From positions 1 to 58,848 of the forward strand of contig JBDRHL010000140.1 in assembly GCA_043816955.1 (NCBI GenBank): DNA of 58,848 nt. Direction: 5' to 3'. The translations under genes were made by a program, and so were the position numbers. This document shows, piece after piece, positions 41,864 to 50,318 of this stretch (position 1 is its first letter; every line of letters begins with the position of its first letter). The notes under the pieces were generated by a model, which saw nothing but the letters and a program-made list of their open reading frames with translations, did no database searches and had not been told where the DNA came from. Origin of the DNA: JBDRHL01 sp043816955 (GTDB lineage Bacteria; Planctomycetota; Phycisphaerae; Sedimentisphaerales; CAYZTY01).

Positions 41864-42717
41864 CGGGCACCGTTGTTGCAGGCAAGCCTTTGACGGGTTT
41901 TCTCATGTACTCGCGCAGCCAGCCGATGCCGGCTGGACACAAGATTGGGATTGAATTCCAGGTACGCATTGAGAAAGCCAAGCCGATCGGTATTTGTCAA
42001 TCCGCGGGTCCGGTGCATATTGAGCTGAACAAGGTTTTTCAATCGAAAAGGAAAGGGCAGATTCCTGAAACCTCTGGTGCGCTCATTATCAAGGAAAAAA
42101 AACCGCCACGTCTGGTTTTCTTTCCTTGCCAGCACATTGCCGATCCGAAGATCGCCGTGAAAAATCCCGCACCCGTGCAGCCTGCCGATGCACGCGCCAA
42201 GCGATCTTATCAGATGACGCTTGTTCCGCATTTCCTCGTTATTCAGACCTTCAGCGATATCGGGAAAATATCGAAAAACCTGCTGTGCATCTGTAACCTC
42301 TTCGGTTAATAAGAAACTTGCCGAGCAGTACAAACCCGTTCGTTGATGTGCTATTGCGATAATCGGGGGGGTGGAAAAACCATTGCTAAAGAGCAGAATC
42401 GCTGCGTCAAATGCACGTCTTGCGCGGCTTTTGCGGAAAAAATGTTTTATTATGTCCCAGCCGGAGCGATAAAGGTACTGCTTGAGATACATAGACCTCC
42501 GATGCCCGTTGATATCGGCTGTGATTTTATGAACCCTTGCAAAATCCGATGAGCGAACCTCATCCACTTGATACCGTTCGACAAGAGCCTTGCTTCCCGA
42601 GATCAAGGCGTTTTCAAATACCCCGTCGCAATAGTCCTTGTGAATACACAGGACCCACTTGCCTGCAGCTATGACATTGAAATCTTTGCGGACGGATATA
42701 ACAGTCCTGTGGAACAC
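41860..42717 (-). CDS. LPS core kinase (WaaP/Kdo-kinase family)
   Basis: Protein-kinase-like fold of 285 aa of the lipopolysaccharide kinase family. Catalytic loop HGDLRIGNVL (~193-202, Asp and Asn) and metal-binding DNER (~216, DxE/D). An N-lobe Lys (YLKQYLYRSGWD) fits ATP binding. Enzymes of this family phosphorylate Kdo or heptose of the LPS inner core. Sits between lpxI and a GT4 gene, with 3-bp spacing to lpxI. Confidence 0.85.
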   Translation of the reverse strand: MFHRTVISVRKDFNVIAAGKWVLCIHKDYCDGVFENALISGSKALVERYQVDEVRSSDFARVHKITADINGHRRSMYLKQYLYRSGWDIIKHFFRKSRARRAFDAAILLFSNGFSTPPIIAIAHQRTGLYCSASFLLTEEVTDAQQVFRYFPDIAEGLNNEEMRNKRHLIRSLGACIGRLHGCGIFHGDLRIGNVLARKENQTWRFFFLDNERTRGFRNLPFPFRLKNLVQLNMHRTRGLTNTDRLGFLNAYLEFNPNLVSSRHRLAARVHEKTRQRLACNNGAR

Positions 42718-42720
42718 TGC

Positions 42721-43557
42721 TTAACGCCCCACGATCGAGATACCGAGTTTATCGGCAAGCGCTATGGTTTCACTCTTGTCAATGATGATGGTTTTTCCCG
42801 CCTCGACAACGAGGCATTTACCGCCGTTTTCAGACAGGCCGCGGATTGTGTCCGGCCCTACACACGGCACGTCAAAACGCAGGTCCTGATTTGGCTTGGC
42901 GGTCTTTATCAGCGTCCATCCGCCTGCCTTGCAGTATTGGCCCGCTCGTTCGATCATCCTTGCGGTTCCTTCGATCGCCTCAACCGCGATGACTTCCCGT
43001 TCCTTGACAGCGACAGCCTGACCGATGTCCAGTTCGCCAAGCTTTTTGACAATGGGCCAGCCGAAATCAATATCGTTTTCTACGTAACTGCCCGGTTGGG
43101 TCCGTGTCATAACGCCTTCATCAGCCAGATGATCGGTGCAATGTGTCATTGAATTCTCCAGAATGATTCCTCCACTTGCCAGTTCGTCAGCCAGCGCACT
43201 AAGTACAGTATCAGTGCGTTTGTCCCTGCCTCTAAGCCGCAGGTACCATATCCGAAAGCTCCGCCAGTCAGGCAGGTATTGCACAATTCGCCATGGAGTA
43301 AATATCTGCTGCTTGGCGATACGGCCGGCTATAACAGCACAACTGACATGGTGTCTGCGCAATACACGAATCCATGCTCCCGGACGGGCAAGAGGAACCC
43401 TGGTAAAGACATCTACCACCTCTGCCAGGCCGGGCTCGGCGTTGTCGTCCAGGCCTACACAAACTACTTTCAAACCAGCTTTGCGGGCTCCCTGGGCAAT
43501 CAAAAACGGCAGTCGCCCCTGCCCTGCAATCAATCCCAGCGGTTTATCACCAGGCAT
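42721..43557 (-). CDS. lpxI: UDP-2,3-diacylglucosamine pyrophosphatase LpxI
   Basis: Protein of 278 aa of the LpxI (DUF1009) family. N-terminal GLIAGQGRLPFLIAQGARKAG; C-terminal catalytic domain with RRGDKRTDTVLSALADEL-like segment (here LRGRDKRTDTVLSAL), QPGSYVENDIDFGWPIVK, and VKEREVIAVEAIEGT. It hydrolyses UDP-2,3-diacylglucosamine to lipid X in the lipid A pathway, replacing LpxH. Between lpxD and the LPS kinase, with spacings of 3 bp on both sides. Confidence 0.92.
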   Translation of the reverse strand: MPGDKPLGLIAGQGRLPFLIAQGARKAGLKVVCVGLDDNAEPGLAEVVDVFTRVPLARPGAWIRVLRRHHVSCAVIAGRIAKQQIFTPWRIVQYLPDWRSFRIWYLRLRGRDKRTDTVLSALADELASGGIILENSMTHCTDHLADEGVMTRTQPGSYVENDIDFGWPIVKKLGELDIGQAVAVKEREVIAVEAIEGTARMIERAGQYCKAGGWTLIKTAKPNQDLRFDVPCVGPDTIRGLSENGGKCLVVEAGKTIIIDKSETIALADKLGISIVGR

Positions 43558-43560
43558 GTC

Positions 43561-44619
43561 TTATTGTTCTTTCTCTATGGCTCGTTCATTCTCTTCAGAG
43601 GCCAGAAGCTTCTCCATTTGCTTTTCAAGCTGCTTTATGCTCTGTCGCATCTCCGGGAGGTATTGAATCGTGCTGTATGCCCGCTTACCCTGAGTCGCCT
43701 CAATTGCCGGGGCTCCCAGGATAATCTGGCCGTCCGGAACGCTTTTGATAACACCCGCCTGGGCGCCGATTGTTACATTGTTACCGATATTTATGTGACC
43801 GACTACACCAACCTGGCCGCCCAGTATGCAGTGACTTCCGAGGTTCGTTGATCCGGCGATGCCGACCTGGGCAACGAGCAGGCAATGCGGGCCGATTTTT
43901 GTAGCGTGTCCGATTGCCACGAGATCACCGATTTTGCTGCCTTTGCCGATAACCGTATCGCCTAATGTGCCCCGCTCGACCGCACAGCCGGCGCCAAGTT
44001 CGACATCATCCTCAAGAACCACCGTTCCGATCTGCGGGATTTTGTGGTGGACTCCGTCGTGTGTGGCAAAACCGAAACCATCCTGCCCGATGGTTGTATT
44101 GGCGTTGATAATCACACGATTGCCTATTTTTGTTCCGTCATATATTGCGACGTTGGGATATATTATACAGTCATAGCCGATCTGGACGTTCGGGCCGATG
44201 AATACGCCGGGGTAAATTATACAACCGCTGCCGATGATGGCACCAGAGGAAATTGTGACAAAATCGTGGATATGGCAGTCACCGCCGACCTTGGCATTGT
44301 CGCTGATGGAAGCCTTTTGGCTGATGCCGGTTTCAGGGTGCTGTCGATGACCGTGAAGAAGAACAACGATTTGCATGAAGGCGTAATATGGGTCTTTTGC
44401 TATCAGCAGCGGCACCGGCGTTTCGGTCTTTTGCGCCACTATCACAGCACTTGCCCTTGTGCTCTGCAGCTGCCGGGCGTACCGGTCATTGGCAAGGAAA
44501 CTGATCTGACCATTTTCAGCACGGCCAAGTGTAGATGCCGCTTCGATTAATATGCTTGGATCTCCCTGAACATAGCCCCCTACGTATTCAGCCAGCTCAC
44601 CCAGACTTTTTGCAGACAT
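43561..44619 (-). CDS. lpxD: UDP-3-O-acylglucosamine N-acyltransferase LpxD
   Basis: Protein of 352 aa. N-terminal uridine-binding domain (~1-100, GQISFLANDRYARQL), a left-handed beta-helix of hexapeptide repeats (~105-310) with the catalytic region DGFGFATHDGVHHKIPQIG (~185-203) and AIGHATKIG, and a C-terminal helix rich in Glu/Lys. It adds the N-linked hydroxy-acyl chain in lipid A synthesis. First gene of the operon; the hairpin at 44652-44689 separates it from the upstream GT9 gene. Confidence 0.95.
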   Translation of the reverse strand: MSAKSLGELAEYVGGYVQGDPSILIEAASTLGRAENGQISFLANDRYARQLQSTRASAVIVAQKTETPVPLLIAKDPYYAFMQIVVLLHGHRQHPETGISQKASISDNAKVGGDCHIHDFVTISSGAIIGSGCIIYPGVFIGPNVQIGYDCIIYPNVAIYDGTKIGNRVIINANTTIGQDGFGFATHDGVHHKIPQIGTVVLEDDVELGAGCAVERGTLGDTVIGKGSKIGDLVAIGHATKIGPHCLLVAQVGIAGSTNLGSHCILGGQVGVVGHINIGNNVTIGAQAGVIKSVPDGQIILGAPAIEATQGKRAYSTIQYLPEMRQSIKQLEKQMEKLLASEENERAIEKEQ

Positions 44620-44647
44620 ATAAGAATCCTCGATAAACAGAACACTT

Positions 44648-44689
44648 AAAAATAGTTATTGTCTCAGCCGCGGGAGACAAAACAACTAT
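44648..44689 (-). terminator. Terminator between GT9 gene and lpxD
   Basis: Long interrupted stem ATAGTT / TTGTCTC (44652-44665) with GAGACAA / AACTAT (44674-44689), loop AGCCGCGG, followed on the minus strand by TTTTT (44648-44652). It ends the GT9 transcript; lpxD then needs its own promoter in the remaining ~30 bp, or read-through. Confidence 0.7.
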
Positions 44690-44711
44690 TATAGCAATAC
44701 AGCCGGGTTCG

Positions 44712-45776
44712 TCAATTGTCCAGAAGTTGCATGACCAGATTACACAGATTCCGGCAGGGCTGTTCGGTCAGCACGGCAAAATCGCGGGTCTGATGCTGTA
44801 TGACGGTGATTTTCGGGCCGAGAGGCTTGTAGCAGGCGGCATTGGTTGGCCCGAAAAGGGCTATTGTGGCTATGCCTGCAGCCCCGGCAAGATGAGTTAT
44901 GCCGCTGTCGTTGCCGATAAATACCCTGGCACAAGTTAGAAGCTGTAAAACACGGGTGAGCGAAAGGCCTGATGCACAGGGTGCGGACTGCTGTAGAGAA
45001 TTGAGGGATTTTGTGTTCAGCCTGTCTATCTCGGCAGGCCCCAGCAGAAAGAGCACTCGGCAACCATGGCTGGTGAGTATGTCTGCTACAGCGGAGAAAT
45101 TCTGCACGGGCCAGCATTTTTGCGTACTGCCGCTGCCGGGGTGGATGATGATAAGGTTTTCGTGGTCCCGGATGCCCAGATCGGCAAGCAGTTCAATGGC
45201 GCAACGTCTGTCGTCACTGCTGGGATTTATAAAGGTACGATTGATCGATATTTCGGACTGGAGGTTGATGAGGTTCTGTGAAGCGAATAAGCGGATATAG
45301 AAATCGCTGATGTGGCTGGAAAGGTCGGCAGGGGAGTTCAGCGGGACGGTAGTAATTTCGGCGGAATGGCTGCAATGGGCGGTGAAGATAAGGTTTTGCT
45401 CGAAGGTGCTGCCCGGCTCTCCGAGGAATGTTATGATCCATTTGTAGTCTGCAAATACATGTATGAGAGGGTCGCTATCGGCGAGTACAAAGTCGGGCGG
45501 CTCGAGGAACATGCGGTGCATGGCAATAGAGTCGATTGAGCGGATTCTGTCGATGCATGTTCTGCCTGGGAAATAATCGATGTATTCCGAGCGGCCGATC
45601 AGGTGTACCTGGCCGAACTGGAGCAATTGTTTCATGAATTCGGCGAGGGGCAGAGTCAGGATGCAGTCGCCGATAGCGCCGGGCTGGATAATCAGGCCAG
45701 CAGCAGCTTTACGAGCAGCTTGGGTTTCGGCGTCTTCGAGAGCCTTGAGAATGTCACTTTTATTTGCCTGGTACAT
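44712..45776 (-). CDS. GT9 glycosyltransferase with duplicated N-terminus
   Basis: Protein of 354 aa. The GT9 domain proper starts at ~28 (GLIIQPGAIGDCILTLPLAEF) and includes IIHPGSGSTQKCWPVQNFSAVADIL and CARVFIGNDSGITHLAGAAGIATIALFGPT (~285-315), the nucleotide-sugar binding motifs of heptosyltransferases. The first ~26 residues (MYQANKSDILKALEDAETQAARKAAA) are not part of the usual fold and recur, with the whole upstream leader, at 20079-20285. There is no Shine-Dalgarno at ATG 45776. Likely adds a sugar to the LPS core. Confidence 0.85.
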   Translation of the reverse strand: MYQANKSDILKALEDAETQAARKAAAGLIIQPGAIGDCILTLPLAEFMKQLLQFGQVHLIGRSEYIDYFPGRTCIDRIRSIDSIAMHRMFLEPPDFVLADSDPLIHVFADYKWIITFLGEPGSTFEQNLIFTAHCSHSAEITTVPLNSPADLSSHISDFYIRLFASQNLINLQSEISINRTFINPSSDDRRCAIELLADLGIRDHENLIIIHPGSGSTQKCWPVQNFSAVADILTSHGCRVLFLLGPAEIDRLNTKSLNSLQQSAPCASGLSLTRVLQLLTCARVFIGNDSGITHLAGAAGIATIALFGPTNAACYKPLGPKITVIQHQTRDFAVLTEQPCRNLCNLVMQLLDN

Positions 45777-45929
45777 ACTGCTTGTGGTTTTGGTAATTTA
45801 CATAATAACGGAAAATAACAGGTTTTTCCATAAGGACGCCCTGAAATTATCGCGGCTTAGGGACAAAAAAGGCTTGCGCCCAAACCCCCAATTCCCGACC
45901 AAATTTTCCACATAACGCCCCCCGCGCAG
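45705..45929 (-). repeat. Duplicated leader element, copy B
   Basis: Second copy of the leader at 20079-20285: GCGCAAGCC TTTTTTGTCCCTAAGCCGCG (45879-45851 on the minus strand), CCTGTTATT and TTATTAT, then GCAGTATGTACCAGGCAAAT and 24 codons of the GT9 gene. The adjoining block CCCGACCAAATTTTCC..CCCCCCGCGC (45894-45927, plus strand) matches 20080-20113 but lies in the opposite orientation relative to the leader. It is bounded by short inverted repeats GGCTTGCGC (45871-45879) and GCGCAGGCT (45924-45932). Confidence 0.8.
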
Positions 45930-45987
45930 GCTTGGTTAAATAGTTGAGCATGTCGTTTTTCCCACTTTTCGTTTGCAGCCTGCGCGC

Positions 45988-46015
45988 AAAAAAGCGAGAC
46001 CCCAAGAGGCCTCGC
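45988..46015 (-). terminator. Terminator of the rpmB relic
   Basis: GCGAG..CTCGC stem (45994-46015) followed on the minus strand by TTTTTT (45993-45988), 30 bp beyond the relic's stop codon; a classical intrinsic terminator. Confidence 0.7.
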
Positions 46016-46045
46016 CTGAAAAACGGCTTATTTAGCATATCGATC

Positions 46046-46177
46046 TTAACCTACGGCTTTTTCAGCAGATTTGTAATTGCGTTTCATGGGTTTCTCAACA
46101 AGCCCCATGCGTATAGCTTTGGCCGAAACCCTGATCCTGCACACCTTGCCATCAACCACTGCCCGCACCTGTTGGTG
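46046..46177 (-). pseudogene. rpmB: 3' relic of ribosomal protein L28 gene
   Basis: Open frame of 43 codons ending in TAA. The translation QVRAVVDGKVCRIRVSAKA, then IRMGLVEKPMKRNYKSAEKAVG, matches the C-terminal part of bacterial L28 (Q-x-V-R-A-V-V-x-G-K-V-x-R-I-R-V). The N-terminal ~25-35 residues, including the zinc-ribbon-like start, are missing, and an in-frame TGA (46178-46180) lies just upstream, so it cannot make L28. The intact terminator follows. The functional rpmB must be elsewhere. The fragment marks a recombination breakpoint. Confidence 0.7.
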
Positions 46178-46258
46178 TCACCTTATTCACAATTTTCAAC
46201 TATCAAAGAACAACTTCGGAGGAGGGCTGATGAAAAAATATACTTTTCAATTCATCAG
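46178..46258. other. Breakpoint region with hairpin after HAD gene
   Basis: Contains an 8-bp inverted repeat CTGATGAA/TTCATCAG (46227-46234/46251-46258), 26 bp past the HAD stop, probably its terminator. On the minus strand the stretch 46215-46178 reads GTTGTTCTTTGATAGTTG..GTGAATAAGG, reminiscent of boxA-type rRNA leader sequence, but no rRNA follows. A 16-codon plus-strand ORF from ATG 46230 overlaps the hairpin and is not credible on its own. Confidence 0.4.
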
Positions 46259-46283
46259 GCCGCCGGACGGGTCGCCATAAGTG

Positions 46284-46922
46284 TCAACTTGTTTTTGCTA
46301 AAAGCCGGGATAATTCATCCTTAAGCTGTTGTGTATTTTCAAATAAGATAGTGTTGATTCCGACATTTTTTGCGCCATCTATGTAGTCGGCCCTGTCATC
46401 AATGAATATGGTTTGCTGAGGTTGTGCCTGAAGTCTTTCCATGGCTAGCTCATAAATTTTTCTTTCCGGTTTTCTTGTCCCTTCATTACAGGACAGGATA
46501 ATTGCATCGAACATATCACGAGGAAGTAGCTGACAACAGTACTGACTTACCGGCATTTCAGTATTAGAAAGTATAGCGATTTTGTATCCCTTGCTTCGCA
46601 GCGAGGAGGCTAACAAGAACATATCCTCTTTGGGCGAATAAGCAGTTCTGATAGCCTTTGTCCATAGTGAATCAATTGTCGGGCAAGGCACCTTCAATTC
46701 ACCGCAAACACGTGCCCAGAATGCGGCTTCGGGGATGCTGCCTTTCTGGAAATCAGCTTCGAATTTCCGATGAGTTTTTATGTAGTCAGCCACTGGTACT
46801 TCCAAGGCCTCTGCACAGAACTGCATCAGTTTCGGCGCAGGGTCGTCTATTAGGACTCCACCCCAATCAAAAATTATAGCTTCCATCGGTTTCATAAGGC
46901 AAGCGTGTGAATTTTGACTCAT
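46284..46922 (-). CDS. HAD-superfamily hydrolase
   Basis: Protein of ~212 aa. Motif I IFDWGGVLIDD (Asp nucleophile and Asp+2 replaced by Gly, so DWGG: transfer chemistry may still work, as in HAD-IA members of this type), motif II ILSNTEMP, motif III Lys in RKPERKIYELA, and motif IV IFIDDRADYIDGAKNVG. Similar to epoxide hydrolase-like or alpha-D-glucose-1-phosphatase-type HADs. Likely dephosphorylates a sugar phosphate produced by the operon. ATG 46922 lies 8 bp after the sulfatase stop; ATG 46895 or 46886 would also fit. Confidence 0.75.
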   Translation of the reverse strand: MSQNSHACLMKPMEAIIFDWGGVLIDDPAPKLMQFCAEALEVPVADYIKTHRKFEADFQKGSIPEAAFWARVCGELKVPCPTIDSLWTKAIRTAYSPKEDMFLLASSLRSKGYKIAILSNTEMPVSQYCCQLLPRDMFDAIILSCNEGTRKPERKIYELAMERLQAQPQQTIFIDDRADYIDGAKNVGINTILFENTQQLKDELSRLLAKTS

Positions 46923-46929
46923 CGACTCA

Positions 46930-48285
46930 TCAGGTTCTATTGAAGCCGGTGATTCCATTATATCGCCCCTGATGATTCTGTTTCCAGAAATCTTCCATTT
47001 CTTTCCGCCAATTGTTTGCTGCATTAGTCAATTCAGCCGTAAGCTGCGGATATTTGTCCTTCAGGTTTACCTGTTCCGACATATCTTCATCAAGATTAGA
47101 GAGATGAATACTATCCTGAGGCGGAGTATCTTCGACTATCTGGCCATTTAGAACCAATTTCCATGGTCCGCGTCTAACGGCTGTCTGATTGGCCTGTTCC
47201 CAAAAAATCTGCCTATCAGGAGCCGGGGTTTTGTCAATTACCATATGTGTTATATCAAGGCCGTCGAAATCATATTCGGTCGGGTCGGCACCTATAAAAC
47301 TCAGGAAGGCAGGAAAGATATCCATCGCCGCCGCCGGCTCATCGATAACCCGGCCTGCCGGAATCTTTTCAGGCCAGGTCAATATTGCAGGTACGCGAAT
47401 TCCACCATCGAAAAGGCTGAATTTATGGCCTTTCAAATTCCCGGCTGATCCTCCGTAGTACGGGTCTTTCGTTCCATCGAGCCAGTTGCGGCTCTCTCTG
47501 CTTGGGCCGTTGTCGCTCATGAAGAAAATGCAGGTATTTTTGTAGCAGCCCTGCTTTTTCAGCTCAGCGATTATCTCGCCTATCCCATCGTCCACCGCAC
47601 TAAGCATTGCAGCCATTATACGGCGGTCGGGCGGAAGATTCGGAAAACGGTCGATGTATTTTTTCGGCGCATGCATGGGATAATGTGGAGCATTGTAAGC
47701 GACATACATGAAGAAGGGCGAGTCTTTACAGCAGGCTTGTTTGAGATAAGATACTGCTTTTTCAGTAATCATCTCAGTTGCATATTTACCATTCGCCCAG
47801 ATTTCTTTGTTGTCTTCCCATAAGTCATGTACAGGGTCAAAGTTGCCGTCATGAATGCCATAGTAGAATATGTGTGAGAAGTAATCGACGCATCCTGCAA
47901 GGATGCCGAATGAATGATCAAATCCTTTTTCATGCGGACGCGAGCCCGGGGCCATGCCCAGATGCCATTTGCCTGAAAGGAAGGTCTGGTAACCCAGGGT
48001 TTTGAGCTCTGTCGCGATTGTAGGCATAGCGGGAGGCAGTCCGGTAGCGGTTCTGTGCCCTGCGACGATTGAGCGAACACCCGCTTTTATGGGGTATCTG
48101 CCTGTCAGAAGGCTCGCTCTTGAAGGCGAACAAACCGGGCTGTTTGAGTACCAGTTAGTAAATCTGACTCCACAGGAAGCAAGGGTGTCCAGATTCGGCG
48201 TGCGAAAATCTGTTGTTCCCATGCATGACAGGTCACCATACCCCTGGTCATCTGTTACGAAGATAATAAAATTAGGCTTATTCAT
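46930..48285 (-). CDS. Type I sulfatase without signal peptide
   Basis: Alkaline-phosphatase-fold arylsulfatase of 451 aa. It starts MNKPNFIIFVTDDQGYGDLSC with the metal-binding DD, has the formylglycine site CSPSRASLLTGRYP (~52-65, Cys-type), KWHLG, and the second metal site FFMSDNGP (~255). It hydrolyses sulfate esters, usually of carbohydrates. There is no signal peptide, so it is predicted cytoplasmic, unlike most secreted planctomycete sulfatases. No anaerobic sulfatase-maturating enzyme is in the window. It overlaps the UroD-like gene by 8 bp and is followed by the HAD gene. Confidence 0.9.
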   Translation of the reverse strand: MNKPNFIIFVTDDQGYGDLSCMGTTDFRTPNLDTLASCGVRFTNWYSNSPVCSPSRASLLTGRYPIKAGVRSIVAGHRTATGLPPAMPTIATELKTLGYQTFLSGKWHLGMAPGSRPHEKGFDHSFGILAGCVDYFSHIFYYGIHDGNFDPVHDLWEDNKEIWANGKYATEMITEKAVSYLKQACCKDSPFFMYVAYNAPHYPMHAPKKYIDRFPNLPPDRRIMAAMLSAVDDGIGEIIAELKKQGCYKNTCIFFMSDNGPSRESRNWLDGTKDPYYGGSAGNLKGHKFSLFDGGIRVPAILTWPEKIPAGRVIDEPAAAMDIFPAFLSFIGADPTEYDFDGLDITHMVIDKTPAPDRQIFWEQANQTAVRRGPWKLVLNGQIVEDTPPQDSIHLSNLDEDMSEQVNLKDKYPQLTAELTNAANNWRKEMEDFWKQNHQGRYNGITGFNRT

Positions 48286-49288
48286 TGGATATATCCTGAC
48301 AAAAGTTGTTGCATTTTGTTTTTTCCTGATAATTACCTTCTTTTTTCCAGACGTCCAGCATTAATTCATAACATTTCAGGTTCATTCCGGTATATATACA
48401 ATTGCTTGTGGAAAAAATATATCCGCCGTTCGGCATACCATGTTTTAACGCATAACGAACGGATTCAACAACCTGATTTTCTGTTCCTGTATCCAATAAG
48501 CTACAATTTACATTACCGATGAGGCAAACCTTATGGCCTATTTTACGCTTGATTTTGGCGATATCAATTCCTCCCTGCGGATCAAGGCTATGCAAAGCGT
48601 GCGGATTTGCGGCAACAAGAGAATCCAGAATCGGCATAATGTTGCCGTCGGTATGTTTTATTACATAAAAACCCATTTGGCGATATGCCTGAATTAACTC
48701 AGCCAGATAAGGGGTTATAAATTCATCGAACATGGAGGGCGAAATAAAGGGTCCCGCATTAAAACAATAATCATTACAAAGAGCAAAACCATCAAGAACA
48801 CCACTTTTCTCAAATATTTCTGCTTTCCTTACGGCCTGATCAACCATCTGCTGGGCGTTATCTTTGATCTTTCGAGGATTGTCCGCGATTTCATAAATAA
48901 AGTCCATTAGTTTATCCCCGCTGGGAATTGCGTATGTGGCGTCACCATGGATCATTACAAAATACTTTCCTTCAGACAATTCGCGGATAAGCTCCAGTGT
49001 TCTTATGGTTTCCTGAACTTCATTTTCGCCCCATCCTGCCGGAGGGTGAAAAAATATCGCGGAGTGTTCGTATTTTTCAGCTATCATTAAATAAAGGTCT
49101 GCGATATCCCGCCGATGAAGTTCTTGTTCGCTATACGACATCTGTTTCCACTGAGTAAAATAACGATGTGCAGGATGAATCCTGCCAAAGGCTTCCATCG
49201 TTAAAAAGAATACAAGCTCGAAGTGAGGAACTCTTCCAGGCGGTTCTTTGAGTTCTAAAGCCGTTATAAACTTTTCTCTTGGTGTCAT
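48278..49288 (-). CDS. Uroporphyrinogen decarboxylase-like methyltransferase
   Basis: TIM-barrel protein of 336 aa of the UroD/MtaA superfamily. It starts MTPREKFITALELKEPPGRVPHFE; the middle holds CNDYCFNAGPFISPSMFDEFITPYLAEL, and YVIKHTDGNIMPILDSLVAANPHALHSLDPQGG is typical of the corrinoid methyltransferase-related branch, with a zinc-type His (HTDG) and a C-terminal SNCIYTG cysteine. True UroD residues for porphyrin are not evident. Often annotated in glycan loci of this phylum with unknown function; demethylation of a methylated substrate is a hypothesis. Overlaps the sulfatase gene by 8 bp. Confidence 0.8.
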   Translation of the reverse strand: MTPREKFITALELKEPPGRVPHFELVFFLTMEAFGRIHPAHRYFTQWKQMSYSEQELHRRDIADLYLMIAEKYEHSAIFFHPPAGWGENEVQETIRTLELIRELSEGKYFVMIHGDATYAIPSGDKLMDFIYEIADNPRKIKDNAQQMVDQAVRKAEIFEKSGVLDGFALCNDYCFNAGPFISPSMFDEFITPYLAELIQAYRQMGFYVIKHTDGNIMPILDSLVAANPHALHSLDPQGGIDIAKIKRKIGHKVCLIGNVNCSLLDTGTENQVVESVRYALKHGMPNGGYIFSTSNCIYTGMNLKCYELMLDVWKKEGNYQEKTKCNNFCQDISNE

Positions 49289-49311
49289 GTTAATTTTCCG
49301 GGAATGCGATT

Positions 49312-50304
49312 TTAATCGATCTCGGCTACGACTTTCATGTATTTCTCAGGTTTTTTCGTTATTTCAGGAATTATCCCCGGAATGTCTTCAAGCCTGATGC
49401 GGTGTGTTATCAGAGGCTCTATTTTCAGGTTCTTGTTGTTGATCCATTCATAGATCAGCCTGGTTGCCGCTATTGCTTCCTCGCGTTCACCCTGAGCAAT
49501 TCTGATATTTCTTTCCTCCAGCTCATCAGCTACTTTTGTCCAGTCGAAGCCTATCCCGAACGGTATTATCATACCGCCTTTTCGCAATACTTTATAAAAT
49601 TCGCTTCTCAGGTCCAGGCCGGTGGTATCAATTACAACATCAACCTGTCCGAATTTTTTCAGAATCATATCGTATACTGAGGTGTCGGGGGCAAATACCT
49701 CATCGGCACCAAGTTTGGACGCAAGATCTCGCCGCTGCTGAACCATGTCAATTCCGATAATGTGTGAGGCACCCATAAGTCCGGCCATTTGCGTATAGAA
49801 CTGTCCGGATGCGCCCAATCCAACGACGATCACACGGCTTCTGTCTTCTATGTTCTTGTGTCCATCAGCGGCAACAAGCTTTCTGCATGTAGCGATAGCC
49901 ATCTCCAAAACGCAGGTTTGCCATGCAGGCCATGACTGCGGGACATGAATAGATACCATAAAGTTTCCATATACCCGGCAGTATTCTGCAAAACCCCCGT
50001 AAGGCGGACACCAGCCAACTATACGGTCACCTGCGTTCCAACCCTTGATTTTGGGGCCTGTTTCAACTACGGTGCCGCAGAGTTCATGTCCTAAAACAAA
50101 AGGCCAATTCTGATAGGGCCAGACCTTCGCAGGGTCCTTAGCAACATATAGGCGATAATCACTGGCATTGCATATGGATGCCGCCTCGACTTTCAGCAGC
50201 ATGGTTGCCTGTTCAGCGGGTGTCTCAGGTGTATCTTCGATTTTGGGTGCAGGAACGTCCTGTAGTTTAATTTTCCTGTAACCTGTTAATACAACAGCCT
50301 TCAT
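49312..50304 (-). CDS. Zinc-type alcohol/polyol dehydrogenase (MDR)
   Basis: Medium-chain dehydrogenase/reductase of 330 aa. Catalytic-zinc region SICNASDYRLY (Cys ~44) and GHELCGTVVETG (His-Glu ~74), then the Rossmann motif VIVVGLGASGQFYTQMAGLMGASHIIGID. The four-cysteine structural zinc lobe is absent. It probably oxidises a hydroxyl of a sugar or polyol intermediate with NAD(P)+. Between the Gfo/Idh/MocA and UroD-like genes, with 15 and 23 bp gaps. Confidence 0.88.
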   Translation of the reverse strand: MKAVVLTGYRKIKLQDVPAPKIEDTPETPAEQATMLLKVEAASICNASDYRLYVAKDPAKVWPYQNWPFVLGHELCGTVVETGPKIKGWNAGDRIVGWCPPYGGFAEYCRVYGNFMVSIHVPQSWPAWQTCVLEMAIATCRKLVAADGHKNIEDRSRVIVVGLGASGQFYTQMAGLMGASHIIGIDMVQQRRDLASKLGADEVFAPDTSVYDMILKKFGQVDVVIDTTGLDLRSEFYKVLRKGGMIIPFGIGFDWTKVADELEERNIRIAQGEREEAIAATRLIYEWINNKNLKIEPLITHRIRLEDIPGIIPEITKKPEKYMKVVAEID

Positions 50305-50318
50305 AAGGAAAACCTTTT

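Noticed and set aside
46230..46280. A 16-codon ORF (MKKYTFQFIRPPDGSP) preceded by GGAGGAGGG
   Set aside because: It overlaps an inverted repeat better explained as the terminator of the HAD gene, and resembles no known protein.
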